Shown here: positions 37,670 to 46,981 of the stretch, piece by piece
Layout: each line of letters starts with the position of its first letter
How positions within the stretch are numbered: the first letter of the stretch is position 1
Source: Novosphingobium sp. SG919
Lineage (GTDB): Bacteria > Pseudomonadota > Alphaproteobacteria > Sphingomonadales > Sphingomonadaceae
Direction: 5' to 3'
DNA: 64,000 nt
Assembly (NCBI RefSeq): GCF_012932495.1
Contig: NZ_JABCNG010000001.1
Location: forward strand, 62,001-126,000
Notes under the pieces: generated by a model
Databases searched by the model: none
Seen by the model: only the letters and a program-made list of their open reading frames with translations
What the model was told of the DNA's origin: nothing
Translations under genes and position numbers: made by a program

Positions 37670-37746
37670 TAGCGCGTATATCGGCCACCAAGCGCCGGGC
37701 CCGAGGGCGGGTCCGCAAGGTGCGCGTTACAAGGAGGGAGGGTGAC

Positions 37747-40035
37747 ATGAACTCTCGAATTCTGATGATCGGTGCATGCATGCCGGCTCTGCTTGCCGCC
37801 GTTCCGGCCCTGGCGGCCGAAGCCCAACCGCAAGACCAATCGCAGGCTGTCGATAGCCAGGAGATCGTCGTTACCGCGCAGAAGCGTTCGGAAAATCTTC
37901 GCGATACGCCGGCCGCCGTCGCTGTGGTGGCACCGGTGCAATTGACCCGCGCCGGCGTGACCACGATCGACGATCTGGGCAAGGCCGTGCCTTCGCTGGT
38001 CGCGCAGCCAGCTTCCACGACGCTGCGTCCCTTCTACACCTTGCGCGGCATCAGCACTGCGGTTGTGACCGTCGGTTCCCCCAGCGGCGTCGCGGTCATG
38101 CTCGATGGCGTCACGCTCGCTCCGGAATCGCTGGCCGCGCGCCAGCTGTCGGATATCGCCAGCGTGGAAGTGCTGCGTGGCCCGCAATCCACCCTGGGTG
38201 GCCGCGCCGCCTCGATCGGCGTGATCAACATCGTGACGCGCAAGCCCACTGACACATTCCAGGGCCAAGCCAACGCGACGATCACCGAAGACGGCGAATA
38301 TCGCGGATCGGCCTTCATTTCCGGTCCTTTGAGCGAGACGGTTGGTTACACGCTGTCTGGCTTTGGCTCGCATACCGATTCGATCACGCGCAATCTCACA
38401 ACCGGGCAGAAGGACTATTCCGAAAACTTCGGCGTGCGCGGCAAACTGCAGTGGCAGCCGCTCGACGGGCTGAAGGTGACGCTCTCGGGCAACTACATCG
38501 ACACCCGCGATGTCGGCGCGTTCCAGGCCTATTCCTATGTCGATCCGGCCGCCAAGTTCCGTGGCACTTATGCTCAATCGGCAGCGCTTCCGGGCATCAC
38601 GCCGAGCAGCAGCAACACCGACTATGCCACGATCACCACGCCGGGCCAGCACTCCAAGGATCAACTCTACAGCCTCGCGATCGAATATCGCACGGGCAAG
38701 GTGACGTTCACCTCGCTCAGCGCCTATTCCCGCGAAAAGCGCGACCTGCGCTATGATACCTATATGCAGGCGCTCGATTGGGCGTCGCTGGGCTCGGGCG
38801 GCACGTATAGCTGGAACAACATCCAGCGCTCGCAGCTGGACATTCGCGGTTTCAACCAGGAACTGCGCTTTTCGACCGACCAACTCGGCCCGGTGCGCCT
38901 GCTTGGCGGCGTGTACTATGACTATAGCAAGACCGGCTTCCAGTTCGACCGGCCGGCCTTTGGCACGGCCATTCCCTTCGGCGCCTATCGCGTGGCGGAA
39001 AACAATTCCTATGCTGCCTATCTGCGCGCGGATTGGACGCTGGCGCGGGGCACGACGCTGACCACCGGCCTGCGCTTCAACCGCGACAAGATCGCGTATC
39101 AGTATGATTTGCAATACAACACCACGCCCGCCAGCGCGACCAACCAGTTCAGCCGTACCGGTTCCGACAGCTTCAGCACGCTGGTGGGCGATGTCACGCT
39201 CAAGCAGCAGATGTCGCAATGGGTGAATGTCTATGCGAAGTATTCGCGTGGCTACAAGCCCAAGGTCTATAACCTCGATGGCACGTTCACGGCCACCAAC
39301 ACCATCACGCCCGTCAACAAGGAACGGGTCGATGGCGCCGAACTGGGCATGAAGGGCGACTTCTTCGATCGCCACCTGTCGCTCAACATCGCGGCATTCT
39401 ATGCCGTCTACCACAACTTCCAGGTTCAGAGCGTCGATCCCACGGTTACCGTGCCCACGTTCCAGATGACCAACGCGGGCAAGGCGAGCACGCGCGGCAT
39501 CGAAATGGACGCCACGGTGCGCGCCGGGCAGGGCCTGTCGTTCAATTTCGCCGGCGCCTATACCAATGCCCGCTATGACAGCTTCGTGGGCGCCAACTGC
39601 TATTCGGGCCAGACCGCGGCGATGGGTTGCACCACTTCGGGCGGCGCCAGCTATCAGGATCTGTCGGGCAAGCGCCTGCCCAGCGCCCCGCTGTGGAAGT
39701 TCAACGCCGGCGCCGAAAAGAGCGTTGCGCTGAACGATGCTCTCGATGCCAACCTGGGTGGTGTGCTAACCTACCAGTCGGCGATTGCGTTCAGCTCGAA
39801 CTGGAACACCGGATCTGTGCAGGGCGCCTATGCCTTGCTCAACCTGTCTGCGGGCATTGCCGACCACGACGAGCGCTGGAGTGTCACGGCCTTCGTCAAC
39901 AATGTCACCGACAAGCGCTATGCTTCGTCGATCTCCGATGTCGGCGGGCGTTGGGGTAACAAGCCAGTGTTCAATAGCTGGTATGGGCGAGACGCGCATC
40001 GTTATGCAGGACTTCGCCTTGAAACAAAGTTCTAG
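37747..40035 (+). CDS. TonB-dependent receptor (sugar regulon, second copy)
   Basis: 762 residues. The signal peptide ([20 protein letters not shown]) is followed by [20 protein letters not shown], a plug with [32 protein letters not shown] and INIVTRKPT, and a barrel ending in [10 protein letters not shown]. The [13 protein letters not shown] start is that of the FyuA/CirA-like class often used by sphingomonads for aromatics, sugars or siderophores. There is no STN domain. A strong AAGGAGGG ribosome site precedes the ATG at 37747. The shared operator motif joins it to the sugar regulon, where it may import a different part of the same glycoside. Confidence 0.92.
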   Translation: MNSRILMIGACMPALLAAVPALAAEAQPQDQSQAVDSQEIVVTAQKRSENLRDTPAAVAVVAPVQLTRAGVTTIDDLGKAVPSLVAQPASTTLRPFYTLRGISTAVVTVGSPSGVAVMLDGVTLAPESLAARQLSDIASVEVLRGPQSTLGGRAASIGVINIVTRKPTDTFQGQANATITEDGEYRGSAFISGPLSETVGYTLSGFGSHTDSITRNLTTGQKDYSENFGVRGKLQWQPLDGLKVTLSGNYIDTRDVGAFQAYSYVDPAAKFRGTYAQSAALPGITPSSSNTDYATITTPGQHSKDQLYSLAIEYRTGKVTFTSLSAYSREKRDLRYDTYMQALDWASLGSGGTYSWNNIQRSQLDIRGFNQELRFSTDQLGPVRLLGGVYYDYSKTGFQFDRPAFGTAIPFGAYRVAENNSYAAYLRADWTLARGTTLTTGLRFNRDKIAYQYDLQYNTTPASATNQFSRTGSDSFSTLVGDVTLKQQMSQWVNVYAKYSRGYKPKVYNLDGTFTATNTITPVNKERVDGAELGMKGDFFDRHLSLNIAAFYAVYHNFQVQSVDPTVTVPTFQMTNAGKASTRGIEMDATVRAGQGLSFNFAGAYTNARYDSFVGANCYSGQTAAMGCTTSGGASYQDLSGKRLPSAPLWKFNAGAEKSVALNDALDANLGGVLTYQSAIAFSSNWNTGSVQGAYALLNLSAGIADHDERWSVTAFVNNVTDKRYASSISDVGGRWGNKPVFNSWYGRDAHRYAGLRLETKF

Positions 40036-40134
40036 AAATATTTTGTAAGAAAAGACGCGATTTTTGGGGTTTACAAGGCATGAAATCGCGAATGCATAGT
40101 GAGCCTGTGTTCGAGCATACTAGTGATGGTGACC

Positions 40135-41390
40135 TGTAACGGGACTTTCTCCCAGCTCTGATTAGGGCCGCGGCGATTGTGGTTATGCCTTTCGGCGCGT
40201 TGTTTGCAAAGCGGGCAGGCATGCCTGCCCGCTTTGCCGCAATCCTTTCCGCGTAGCTGGCCGCGCGCTCGCGTCCGATCAATGAGTGCGGGCGGCAGGT
40301 GTTGTAATCGGCTGTCCGCTCTCGGATCACGGCGTGGGCGTGGTTGAGATCTTGAAACTGGGTTTCGTTCAACAGCTCTTCCCGCATTCGCCCGTTGAAG
40401 AAGTCCAGGTAGCCGTTCTTCATCGGCTTCCCAGGCGCGATGCCGTGCCACTCGATCTCGTTATCCTTGCACCATGCCAGGACAGCGTTCGCCGTGAACT
40501 CGGTGCCGATGGCACTGCCGATCAGTCCCGGCTTGCCACTCCTTGCGATGATGTAGGTCAGTTCGCGGCTGTACTCGGCGGCCAGAGATCGATGCGCCAA
40601 GGACCGCGGCGAGGCATAGCCTGGTCACTTCTTCGTCGATGCTAAGCACTCGGAACGCCGGGCACAGCAACTGGTTGTGGACGAAGTCCAGGCTTCAGCA
40701 GGCATTGGGGCGCGCTTCCACTAGGACCGGTGCCCGTGTGCCAACCGCCCCGTGCCGTGCCTGACGCCAGCGAACGCCAAGACCTTCCTCTCGCTAGAGC
40801 CGGTAAACACGGTTGACGCCTGAATGCTCTCCTTCCCGCCGCAGCAGGATGCGCGTCCGGCGATAGCCGAGCTAGCCGCGCTCGTTGGCAGGCTCGCGCA
40901 GGCGGGCGCGCCACTCCGTCTCCGGCGGGCCCAGGACTTGTAGCGCGTGCTCTTGCGATCAGCATCTATCACACCACGTGCCCGTTATTCCCTCATCCCT
41001 TGATGATCCCGGAGATAAGCAACCGCTTCCCGATGTGCGACGGGCGTCACCATTTTTTGCGACAAGGACCTTCAGCACCGCGTTGTCCAGGATGGCATCG
41101 GCCAGAAGGCGCTTCAGTTTCGTGTTCTCGTCCTCCATCGAAGGCAACCGCTTCGCCTCGGATAACTTCATGCTGCCATTTTTGCCATTCCAACTATAGA
41201 TCGTCGCCTCGGATTTGCCATGCCGCCGGCGAGATCGCCGGTCTTGGCACCGGCCTCTGCCTCCTTCATCACACCGATGATCTGCTCTTCCGTAAACCGC
41301 TTACGCTTCGTCTCGTCCGTCCTCGTTCAGGCCGGACTCCAATCGCAACTTGAGGAAATTGTCCGTGGAAGGTCAAAACGGGCCGTGAAT
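40135..41390 (-). mobile_element. Decayed IS3-family insertion sequence (orfA and orfB pseudogenes)
   Basis: Minus-strand pieces in different frames spell a known IS3/IS407-type pair. OrfA: RKRFTEEQIIGVMKEAEAGA near 41300, then after frame breaks MKLSEAKRLPSMEDENTKLK and RLLADAILDNAVLK (41171-41080). OrfB: ADRKSTRYKSWARRR (about 40960), ASISGRRV (about 40580), then [53 protein letters not shown] and [19 protein letters not shown] (40520-40250). At least three frameshifts and the loss of catalytic context show it is dead. The right end is taken as the TGTAACGGGACTTTCTCCC region near 40135. The left end lies within the AlpA-like gene near 41390. Confidence 0.7.
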
Positions 41391-41524
41391 GGCGAAAGCT
41401 TGCAGGGCGCAGGAAAATCCGCCCGCTTGATCAGCCGGTAGATCATCGTCTTGCCGAGGCCCAAGCGGCGTTTGACCTCGTCGATCCTCAATAACTGATC
41501 ACATTCCTCCGACGGCCGCGTCAT
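41327..41524 (-). pseudogene. AlpA-like helix-turn-helix regulator, C-terminus replaced by IS
   Basis: 65 codons. The start LLRIDEVKRRLGLGKTMIYR and LIKRADFPAPCKLSPFTAR form an AlpA/MerR-like DNA-binding domain typical of integrative elements. After TAR the expected acidic SEEEVxxW tail is missing, and the frame enters the decayed IS3 element. The ATG overlaps the DUF2274 stop by four bases, so it was the last gene of the trb operon. In Tn4371-like elements such small regulators follow trbI. The product, if made, could still bind DNA. Confidence 0.6.
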
Positions 41525-41754
41525 TTTGACTTCTCGCGAGAGAGGGCTTCGCGGGCACGGAGGAAGCCGCGATCGCTGTCCAGAAAGGCGGATAGTATGG
41601 CCGGGATCAGCTCGGCGACGGGCTCCTCGCGGCCATAAGTGTCGGCGTAGATCCGGGCATAATCGGTCAGGGCAAGGTGCAGGTCGGGCATGACCATGAC
41701 GGTCAGTTTCACCGGTGTGCGATCGGGGATGCGGGCCAGCTTGAGTTCGGGCAT
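41521..41754 (-). CDS. DUF2274 domain protein of the conjugation operon
   Basis: 77 residues: PELKLARIPDRTPVKLTVMV, then LALTDYARIYADTYGREEPV and LIPAILSAFLDSDRGFLRAR. This is the DUF2274 pattern of small proteins encoded right after trbI in alpha- and betaproteobacterial integrative elements. Function is unknown; a ribbon-helix-helix-like fold is possible. It lies ten bases after trbI and overlaps the AlpA-like gene. Confidence 0.8.
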   Translation of the reverse strand: MPELKLARIPDRTPVKLTVMVMPDLHLALTDYARIYADTYGREEPVAELIPAILSAFLDSDRGFLRAREALSREKSK

Positions 41755-41764
41755 CTAAGGCCTC

Positions 41765-42961
41765 CTATGGCTTCCAGGGTGCCAGGATCAGATCACGATG
41801 CACGACAAGCCGGATGGGGGCTCCTGGGCGTATCGTTATCGTGGGTTGGATCTGCAGATTTCGGGATGTGATCTGGTCGCCGGCGCGCGAGACATTCTGT
41901 TGCGTCGATTCCCGGATCGCCTGGACGAGATCGCTTTCGCCGGTGAATGTCAGGTTTGCACCCACCCCGAGCACGGTTGAGACCGCCACTCCCTTGAGCA
42001 GCGACCAGGTGTGGTAATCGACTTTGTCCGAGAGGCCTGCATAGCCGGACGGATCGGTTGCCGGCACATTGTCGATCCGGATCGAACTGCCGTTTGGCAA
42101 GATGATCCGCTGCCAGACCACGAGCGCGCGGCTCTGCCCGAACGCCACCACCGAATCATAGCTGCCGATCAGCCGCGCCCCCTTCGGAATGAGCAGCATA
42201 CGCCCGGTGGCACTGTCATAGGTGTTCTCGGTAACCTGCGCGGTGACCAGCCCCGGCAGGTCGGAGCGCAAGCCGGTGATCAGGCTCGCTGCAATCACGC
42301 TGCCGGCCGACAGGGTGTATGGTGATGGCGGTGGCGTCAGGACATGCGAATTGATGTCGCCACGCGGATCGAGGCTCCCGACGAACGCTTCCTTGCGTCC
42401 CTGCGCATTGGGATCGGTGACCGGATCGAGCGCCAGTTTCGACGGACTGGGCTGGGTGCCCTCGGTGGCAGGTACGCTTGCCGCGGTTGCCTCTGGAGCA
42501 GGGGCTGATTGCCGGTTCTGCACCAGCAAGCCGGATTCGCGCGCGGCTTTCACTTCGGCGAGCTGGCGCTCATGCTCGGCGACCTCGGCCTGCTGGCGTT
42601 GCTGGTCGCTCGGGTTGACGTCGGCCGCCAGTTGTTGCTGGCGATCGAGGATCGGTTTGCCGAGGTCACCAGGCAGTGGCGGCCCGAGCCGTGGCACATC
42701 GCCGTAGGTTGCCGGCAAGCCGTTGAGCGTGTCGCTGGAAGGGTGCTGGTCGGGTTGCGACAGTTCCTCCTGCTCCGAGGCGCCGTGGAACAGATGTGGC
42801 TTGAGCGCCAGCCAGGTCACCGTCACGAGGCCGATCGATCCCACGGCCGCGATGGCGATGATGACGCTGCGCTTGAATCGGATCGCGCGCGGTGGTCGCG
42901 AGCGCAGTGCCAGGCTCTCGGGGTCGAGCTTGGCAGGCGACGTCGCCGCCGCTTCGCTCAC
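41765..42961 (-). CDS. trbI: TrbI, VirB10-like type IV secretion core protein
   Basis: 398 residues. A cytoplasmic N-terminus, one membrane helix (VIIAIAAVGSIGLVTVTWLAL, about 33-53) and a Pro/Gln-rich periplasmic linker precede the C-terminal VirB10/TrbI domain. That domain has YTLSAGSVIAASLITGLRSD, PGLVTAQVTENTYDSATGRM and LLIPKGARLIGSYDSVVAFG. VirB10 proteins span both membranes and couple energy to the outer-membrane pore. The start overlaps the trbG stop (ATGA). It completes the trbB-to-trbI series. Confidence 0.93.
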   Translation of the reverse strand: MSEAAATSPAKLDPESLALRSRPPRAIRFKRSVIIAIAAVGSIGLVTVTWLALKPHLFHGASEQEELSQPDQHPSSDTLNGLPATYGDVPRLGPPLPGDLGKPILDRQQQLAADVNPSDQQRQQAEVAEHERQLAEVKAARESGLLVQNRQSAPAPEATAASVPATEGTQPSPSKLALDPVTDPNAQGRKEAFVGSLDPRGDINSHVLTPPPSPYTLSAGSVIAASLITGLRSDLPGLVTAQVTENTYDSATGRMLLIPKGARLIGSYDSVVAFGQSRALVVWQRIILPNGSSIRIDNVPATDPSGYAGLSDKVDYHTWSLLKGVAVSTVLGVGANLTFTGESDLVQAIRESTQQNVSRAGDQITSRNLQIQPTITIRPGAPIRLVVHRDLILAPWKP

Positions 42962-43938
42962 GACGGCCTCCGCAGGCTGGCCGCTTCACCCGTCCGGCTG
43001 ATCCGCACCACATCCTGGTGCTTGAGCCCGAGGCGCAGCTCTGCCGCATCGAAGATCCGATCGACGATGTAATAGCGACCCTGCACACGGTAATTGACCA
43101 GTTGGGCGTCGCCCTTGGCGTCGACCAGGAACAGCGGCGGCGCCTCGCTTTCGCCGAGGTTGGCCGGGAACTCGATGAACGTCTGCCGTCCGTCATCGAA
43201 CGCGCGCAGCGGCCGCCACCCAGGCTTGTCGCCGGTTATGACATAGCCGAAATGCAACTGGTCGACGGACAACCCCGAAGCCGCCGGCTGCGTCGCGCGC
43301 GCCGCTTCGGCCGCAGCCTTGAGCGCGATCAGCGCGTCCTGCGGATACGTCCACGATAATGCCGACATGGCGGTGCGCGCCGTGCTGGTCAGCGCGAGAT
43401 GATAGGTCCGGCGATCGGTTGTCACGACGATGTTGGTGGCGAGCCCGGCCGAGAAGGGCTTCACCAAGACATGCGTGCGTTTGGCTTCGCCTGAATTGCT
43501 GACATTCCCTCCGGACGTCGTGTCGCCGATAACCCAGCGCACGGTGTCACCCGCCGCCACCGCCACCAGCGTCTCGCCAGGCTGTAGCGCGATGTCGGTG
43601 ACTTGCCCGGGCGCGGCCAGCACGTGGTAGATCACGCCATCGCTGTAGGGAAAGACCTGAACCGCGTTGAGATAGCCGCCGGTTGTCGGCTCGAGCGTTG
43701 CAGCGCGATTGGCGGCGCGGACACGCCGTTCGGCTGGGGAAGGGAATAAATGCCGACGACGCGATACCGGCTTGGTTGCCTTCGGTGGTGGCGAGACGAC
43801 CGGGGCACGAAGCGGCGTCGCCACCGCTGCCGTCTGCACCGCTGGCTTGGCCGGCAAGGATGGGACGCTCGACGGGGTGTGGACCGGCGTGGGAGCCGCG
43901 ACGGCTAGGGCCGTTGCCGCGAGAAAGGCGATTTTCAT
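42958..43938 (-). CDS. trbG: TrbG, VirB9-like type IV secretion protein
   Basis: 326 residues with a signal peptide (MKIAFLAATALAVAAPTP) and a Pro-rich linker. The VirB9/CagX domain has VQVFPYSDGVIYHVLAAPGQ, VTDIALQPGETLVAVAAGDT, KPFSAGLATNIVVTTDRRTYH and LRLGLKHQDVVRI. TrbG forms the outer-membrane core complex with TrbI and a TrbH/VirB7-like lipoprotein; no trbH is seen. The ATG at 43938 overlaps the trbF stop. Confidence 0.93.
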   Translation of the reverse strand: MKIAFLAATALAVAAPTPVHTPSSVPSLPAKPAVQTAAVATPLRAPVVSPPPKATKPVSRRRHLFPSPAERRVRAANRAATLEPTTGGYLNAVQVFPYSDGVIYHVLAAPGQVTDIALQPGETLVAVAAGDTVRWVIGDTTSGGNVSNSGEAKRTHVLVKPFSAGLATNIVVTTDRRTYHLALTSTARTAMSALSWTYPQDALIALKAAAEAARATQPAASGLSVDQLHFGYVITGDKPGWRPLRAFDDGRQTFIEFPANLGESEAPPLFLVDAKGDAQLVNYRVQGRYYIVDRIFDAAELRLGLKHQDVVRISRTGEAASLRRPS

Positions 43939-44768
43939 GGCTGGGTCTCCTGGTTTGCGGCGCCGCCGAGGGTGGGATCGAGCGGCGATCCGGCGGGGAT
44001 GCTGGCGGGCGGCGGTAGCGCCGCGCGCGCTGGCGCAACGGCGGTTGGCGTCGCTGGTGACGAACCGGTGGGCTCGAGCTCGCGGCTCCAGTCGATGGCG
44101 TCGACATAGATGCCGAGAGGGTTCTTCCGCAGCGTATCGGCGCTGGTCGGCGGTACCATCTGCACGGTCAGGATCGCGGTCCAATGCGAGCTTCCTGCCT
44201 GGGCGCCGCGCTCGTAAGCGGTCTCGACCCACTTGATCTGGAACGACTTGTCCGAGGCGCGCACCACGCTGGTGACCTGCACCGAGACGGTGCGCTCGCC
44301 GATATGAGCGAACGGATCGGCGGCGCGGGCGTAATCGCCAAGGAATAGGCTCCCGCGCTTCGTCGTGAAATCATACGCGGAAAGCCAGTCCTGCCGCATC
44401 AGCACCGGATCGAGCGAGACCGACCGGACATGCTCGATGAACCGGGAAAGGAACCAGGCCACCTGGCTGTCGGTCGGCTGGTAATCCTTGTCGGCGGGCT
44501 GGACCGCGCGCGCTTCACCCAGCTTGTCGACCTCGACCACATAGGGCACGACACGGCTTTGCAGCGACTGCCAGAGCAGGCCGCCCGACAGCACGGTGGC
44601 TAGGCCGAGGCAGCCAAAGGCCATCAGCCGCCAGTTGCGGGCCTGGACGCGGGCCGCGCCGATGCGCTCATCCCAGAGCTGTCCTGCCCGTTGATAGGGC
44701 GTCTCGGGCTCGGGTGTATGGCCGTATCGCTGCACGGCGCGTCGGAACAATGTCGAATGCGAAAGCAT
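43935..44768 (-). CDS. trbF: TrbF, VirB8-like type IV secretion protein
   Basis: 277 residues. Seen: YQRAGQLWDERIGAARVQAR, a membrane helix (WRLMAFGCLGLATVLSGGLLW), and a periplasmic VirB8-like NTF2 fold (VVPYVVEVDKLGEARAVQPA, then FLSRFIEHVRSVSLDPVLMR and FQIKWVETAYERGA). A Pro/Ala-rich tail follows. It is an inner-membrane assembly factor of the conjugation channel. It begins six bases after the trbL stop and overlaps trbG. Confidence 0.93.
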   Translation of the reverse strand: MLSHSTLFRRAVQRYGHTPEPETPYQRAGQLWDERIGAARVQARNWRLMAFGCLGLATVLSGGLLWQSLQSRVVPYVVEVDKLGEARAVQPADKDYQPTDSQVAWFLSRFIEHVRSVSLDPVLMRQDWLSAYDFTTKRGSLFLGDYARAADPFAHIGERTVSVQVTSVVRASDKSFQIKWVETAYERGAQAGSSHWTAILTVQMVPPTSADTLRKNPLGIYVDAIDWSRELEPTGSSPATPTAVAPARAALPPPASIPAGSPLDPTLGGAANQETQP

Positions 44769-44773
44769 GGGGA

Positions 44774-46078
44774 TCAGTCCTCCCTTTCCTTGATGTCGGG
44801 GGTCGCGCCGTGTCCGCCACGGTCGCCCGATTGGATGGCATGCAGGGCGGTCTGGCGGTGGTGGCGGGACCTCTGCTGGGCTTGCATCGCGCGCGCCCAA
44901 CCGGGCATCGCCGACGCGCTGTCCGTGGTTTCCGGGGCAGTGGCGGTCGTCTGCCCGGTCATCGCGTTGAACGCGGCCCGGCGCCCGGACTCGGCCGCTT
45001 CGCCCAGACCGAACGCGGCGGAGAGGCGCGACTGCGCGGCACCGGCCGCAGCGCTTGCCATGCCCCCAATCCCAGCGCCGACGCTGGACGAGCCGGCGCC
45101 TTGCTGCCCAAGGGTGTAAGCGGTCGAGGCGGCCGAACCCATCGCGGTGCCGGCCCGCACGGCGCCAAGGCCGGCTGCGGCGAGACCGCGCGCCGCACCG
45201 GCCACCCCTGCGCCGCCGAGATACAGGGCTCCGCCTGCGCCAAGTGCGGTACCGAACGCTGCGCCCGCGCCTAGCTGTGGCGCACCGGCGACCAAGCCCG
45301 ATGCGATACTCGGGCCAAAGATGCCAAGCCCGAGCAGAGCCAGGCTGGCCAGCACCAAGCTCATTGCCTGGCCGATGTCGGGTTCCTGGCCCTGCAGCGC
45401 GGTGGTGAACTGGGTGAAGTAGTTCGAGCCGATGCCGACGATGACCGCGAGCACCATGACCTTGATGCCCGAGGACACCACATTGCCCAGGACGCGTTCG
45501 GCGAGAAAGCTGGTGCGGTTCCACAGCGCGAAAGGCACGAGGATGAAGCCGGCGAGGCTCGTCAGTTTGAACTCGAGAATCGTGACGAACATCTGCACGG
45601 CGAGGACGAAGAAGGCGAGGATCACGATCAGCCAGGCGACCAGCAGCACGACTATCGTCAGGAAATTGTCGAAGAAGGTCGTGAAGCCGAGGTACTGGTT
45701 GACCTGCTGCAGCAGCGGCCAGGCAGCGGAGAAGCCGGTCCCGGCAAGGCGGCCGGGCTTGAGCAGATCGGCAGCGGTGATCGTGCCGCCGCCTGCGGTC
45801 ACGCCGGCCTGGGCGAACGAGCGGAAGATGATATTCGACAGCGTCGCGAAGCTGTTGATGATGAACGCGAAAGCGCCGATGTAGAGGATCTTGCGGATCA
45901 GCCGGCCGAGCACATTGTCCTCGCTGCCCAGCGCCCAGAACAACCCGGCCAGCGTGACGTCGAGCGCGATCAGCGTGCGCGTCAGAAAGCTGACATCGCC
46001 GCCCAGGAGCCCGAACCCGCTGTCGATAAAGCGGATGAAGGCCGCCATGAACTGGTCGATGATGTTGAGGTCGCCCAT
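44774..46078 (-). CDS. trbL: TrbL, VirB6-like polytopic membrane protein
   Basis: 434 residues. The N-terminal half has about seven hydrophobic segments, including TRTLIALDVTLAGLFWALGS, FLTIVVLLVAWLIVILAFFV and KVMVLAVIVGIGSNYFTQF. The C-terminal third is Gly/Ala-rich (AGAAFGTALGAGGALYLGGA) and ends in a charged tail. The pattern is that of TrbL/VirB6 inner-membrane channel proteins. It lies between trbJ and trbF in standard order. The 127 bases separating it from trbJ hold no convincing trbK. Confidence 0.93.
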   Translation of the reverse strand: MGDLNIIDQFMAAFIRFIDSGFGLLGGDVSFLTRTLIALDVTLAGLFWALGSEDNVLGRLIRKILYIGAFAFIINSFATLSNIIFRSFAQAGVTAGGGTITAADLLKPGRLAGTGFSAAWPLLQQVNQYLGFTTFFDNFLTIVVLLVAWLIVILAFFVLAVQMFVTILEFKLTSLAGFILVPFALWNRTSFLAERVLGNVVSSGIKVMVLAVIVGIGSNYFTQFTTALQGQEPDIGQAMSLVLASLALLGLGIFGPSIASGLVAGAPQLGAGAAFGTALGAGGALYLGGAGVAGAARGLAAAGLGAVRAGTAMGSAASTAYTLGQQGAGSSSVGAGIGGMASAAAGAAQSRLSAAFGLGEAAESGRRAAFNAMTGQTTATAPETTDSASAMPGWARAMQAQQRSRHHRQTALHAIQSGDRGGHGATPDIKERED

Positions 46079-46205
46079 GTGCTTCGCGTCCTGATGCTGG
46101 CTTCAAAAAGGTGCCGCGGGACCCAGTCTTGGGGAGCGGGAACCGGATCCCGCGGCGACGGCGGCGAGAGGTGCGCGGTATCGCCGCCGCCCTGGCCGGC
46201 CGTGC

Positions 46206-46958
46206 CTAGTGGGGGGTATAGGCACGGCCGGAGCCGAGGAATTTCGTCGAGGCACTCTGGGCATCGCTGCGCGACTGGGCCTGGTTCGCGCGTTCGATCG
46301 CCTCGGCGCGATATTGTGCTGCCATCAGCGTCTGGATCTGGAATTGCTGCTTGGCGACCAAGGCGAGGAGCTGGTTGGTCGCCTGGCTGGCCTGCAGCGC
46401 TCCTTCGGCACCTTGGCTGCGCGCGACGATGCCGGTCAGCGCCGCCTGGTCGGCGGCGATATTCTCGACGACCTGGGACTGCACGGCCATGGTCTGCGCG
46501 AAGGCTGCGCGCGCAGTGTCCATGCGCGTCCGGGCGCTTTGCACCTGCTGGCTGGTGGTCAGGCTCTGCGCGAAGCTGCCGGGGTAGAGCGAACGGAACT
46601 GCTGATCGAGGTTTGCGACCTTGAACTGGATGCCCTGCGCCTGGCCCATCAGCTGGTCGATCTGCTGCATGGTCTGCTGGAGCGCCTGCAACTCGGGGAA
46701 GCTGATCGTCGTCAGGTTTTTCGCCTGGTTGACCAAGCTCTGCGCCTGGTTCTGCAGCATGCGGATCTGGTTGTTGATCTGCTCGAGCGTGCGCGCGGCG
46801 GTGAGGATGTTCTGGCTGTAGTTCGAGGGATCGAACACGGTCCATTGCGCCCGGGCCGGCTCGCTTGGCGCGAGTGTGACGAAGCCGAGCGCAGCGATGA
46901 CGGTGCTGCCGATTGCGCCAGCGATGAGGGTTTTCTTGATAGTCAGCATTCTGGCCAT
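46206..46958 (-). CDS. trbJ: TrbJ, VirB5-like type IV secretion protein
   Basis: About 250 residues. The signal peptide ends near EPARAQW. The mature part begins TVFDPSNYSQNILTAARTLE and is almost entirely helical and Gln-rich (QINNQIRMLQNQAQSLVNQA, then MDTARAAFAQTMAVQSQVVE), as in VirB5/TrbJ pilus-tip or adhesin subunits. GGAG seven bases upstream favours the ATG at 46958; an ATG at 46964 is in frame. It lies between trbE and trbL. Confidence 0.92.
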   Translation of the reverse strand: MARMLTIKKTLIAGAIGSTVIAALGFVTLAPSEPARAQWTVFDPSNYSQNILTAARTLEQINNQIRMLQNQAQSLVNQAKNLTTISFPELQALQQTMQQIDQLMGQAQGIQFKVANLDQQFRSLYPGSFAQSLTTSQQVQSARTRMDTARAAFAQTMAVQSQVVENIAADQAALTGIVARSQGAEGALQASQATNQLLALVAKQQFQIQTLMAAQYRAEAIERANQAQSRSDAQSASTKFLGSGRAYTPH

Positions 46959-46981
46959 GGTCATTCTCCGGGGGCGGGAGT

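Noticed and set aside
40056..40090. Inverted repeat CGCGATTT / AAATCGCG after the second sugar-regulon receptor
   Set aside because: The loop is 19 bases, the stem AT-rich and no T-run follows; it is too weak to call a terminator, though it may mark the IS border.
46079..46205. Possible trbK between trbJ and trbL
   Set aside because: Only 127 bases are available, with no start codon plus lipobox in any frame; the short frame reading toward trbL has no entry-exclusion motif.
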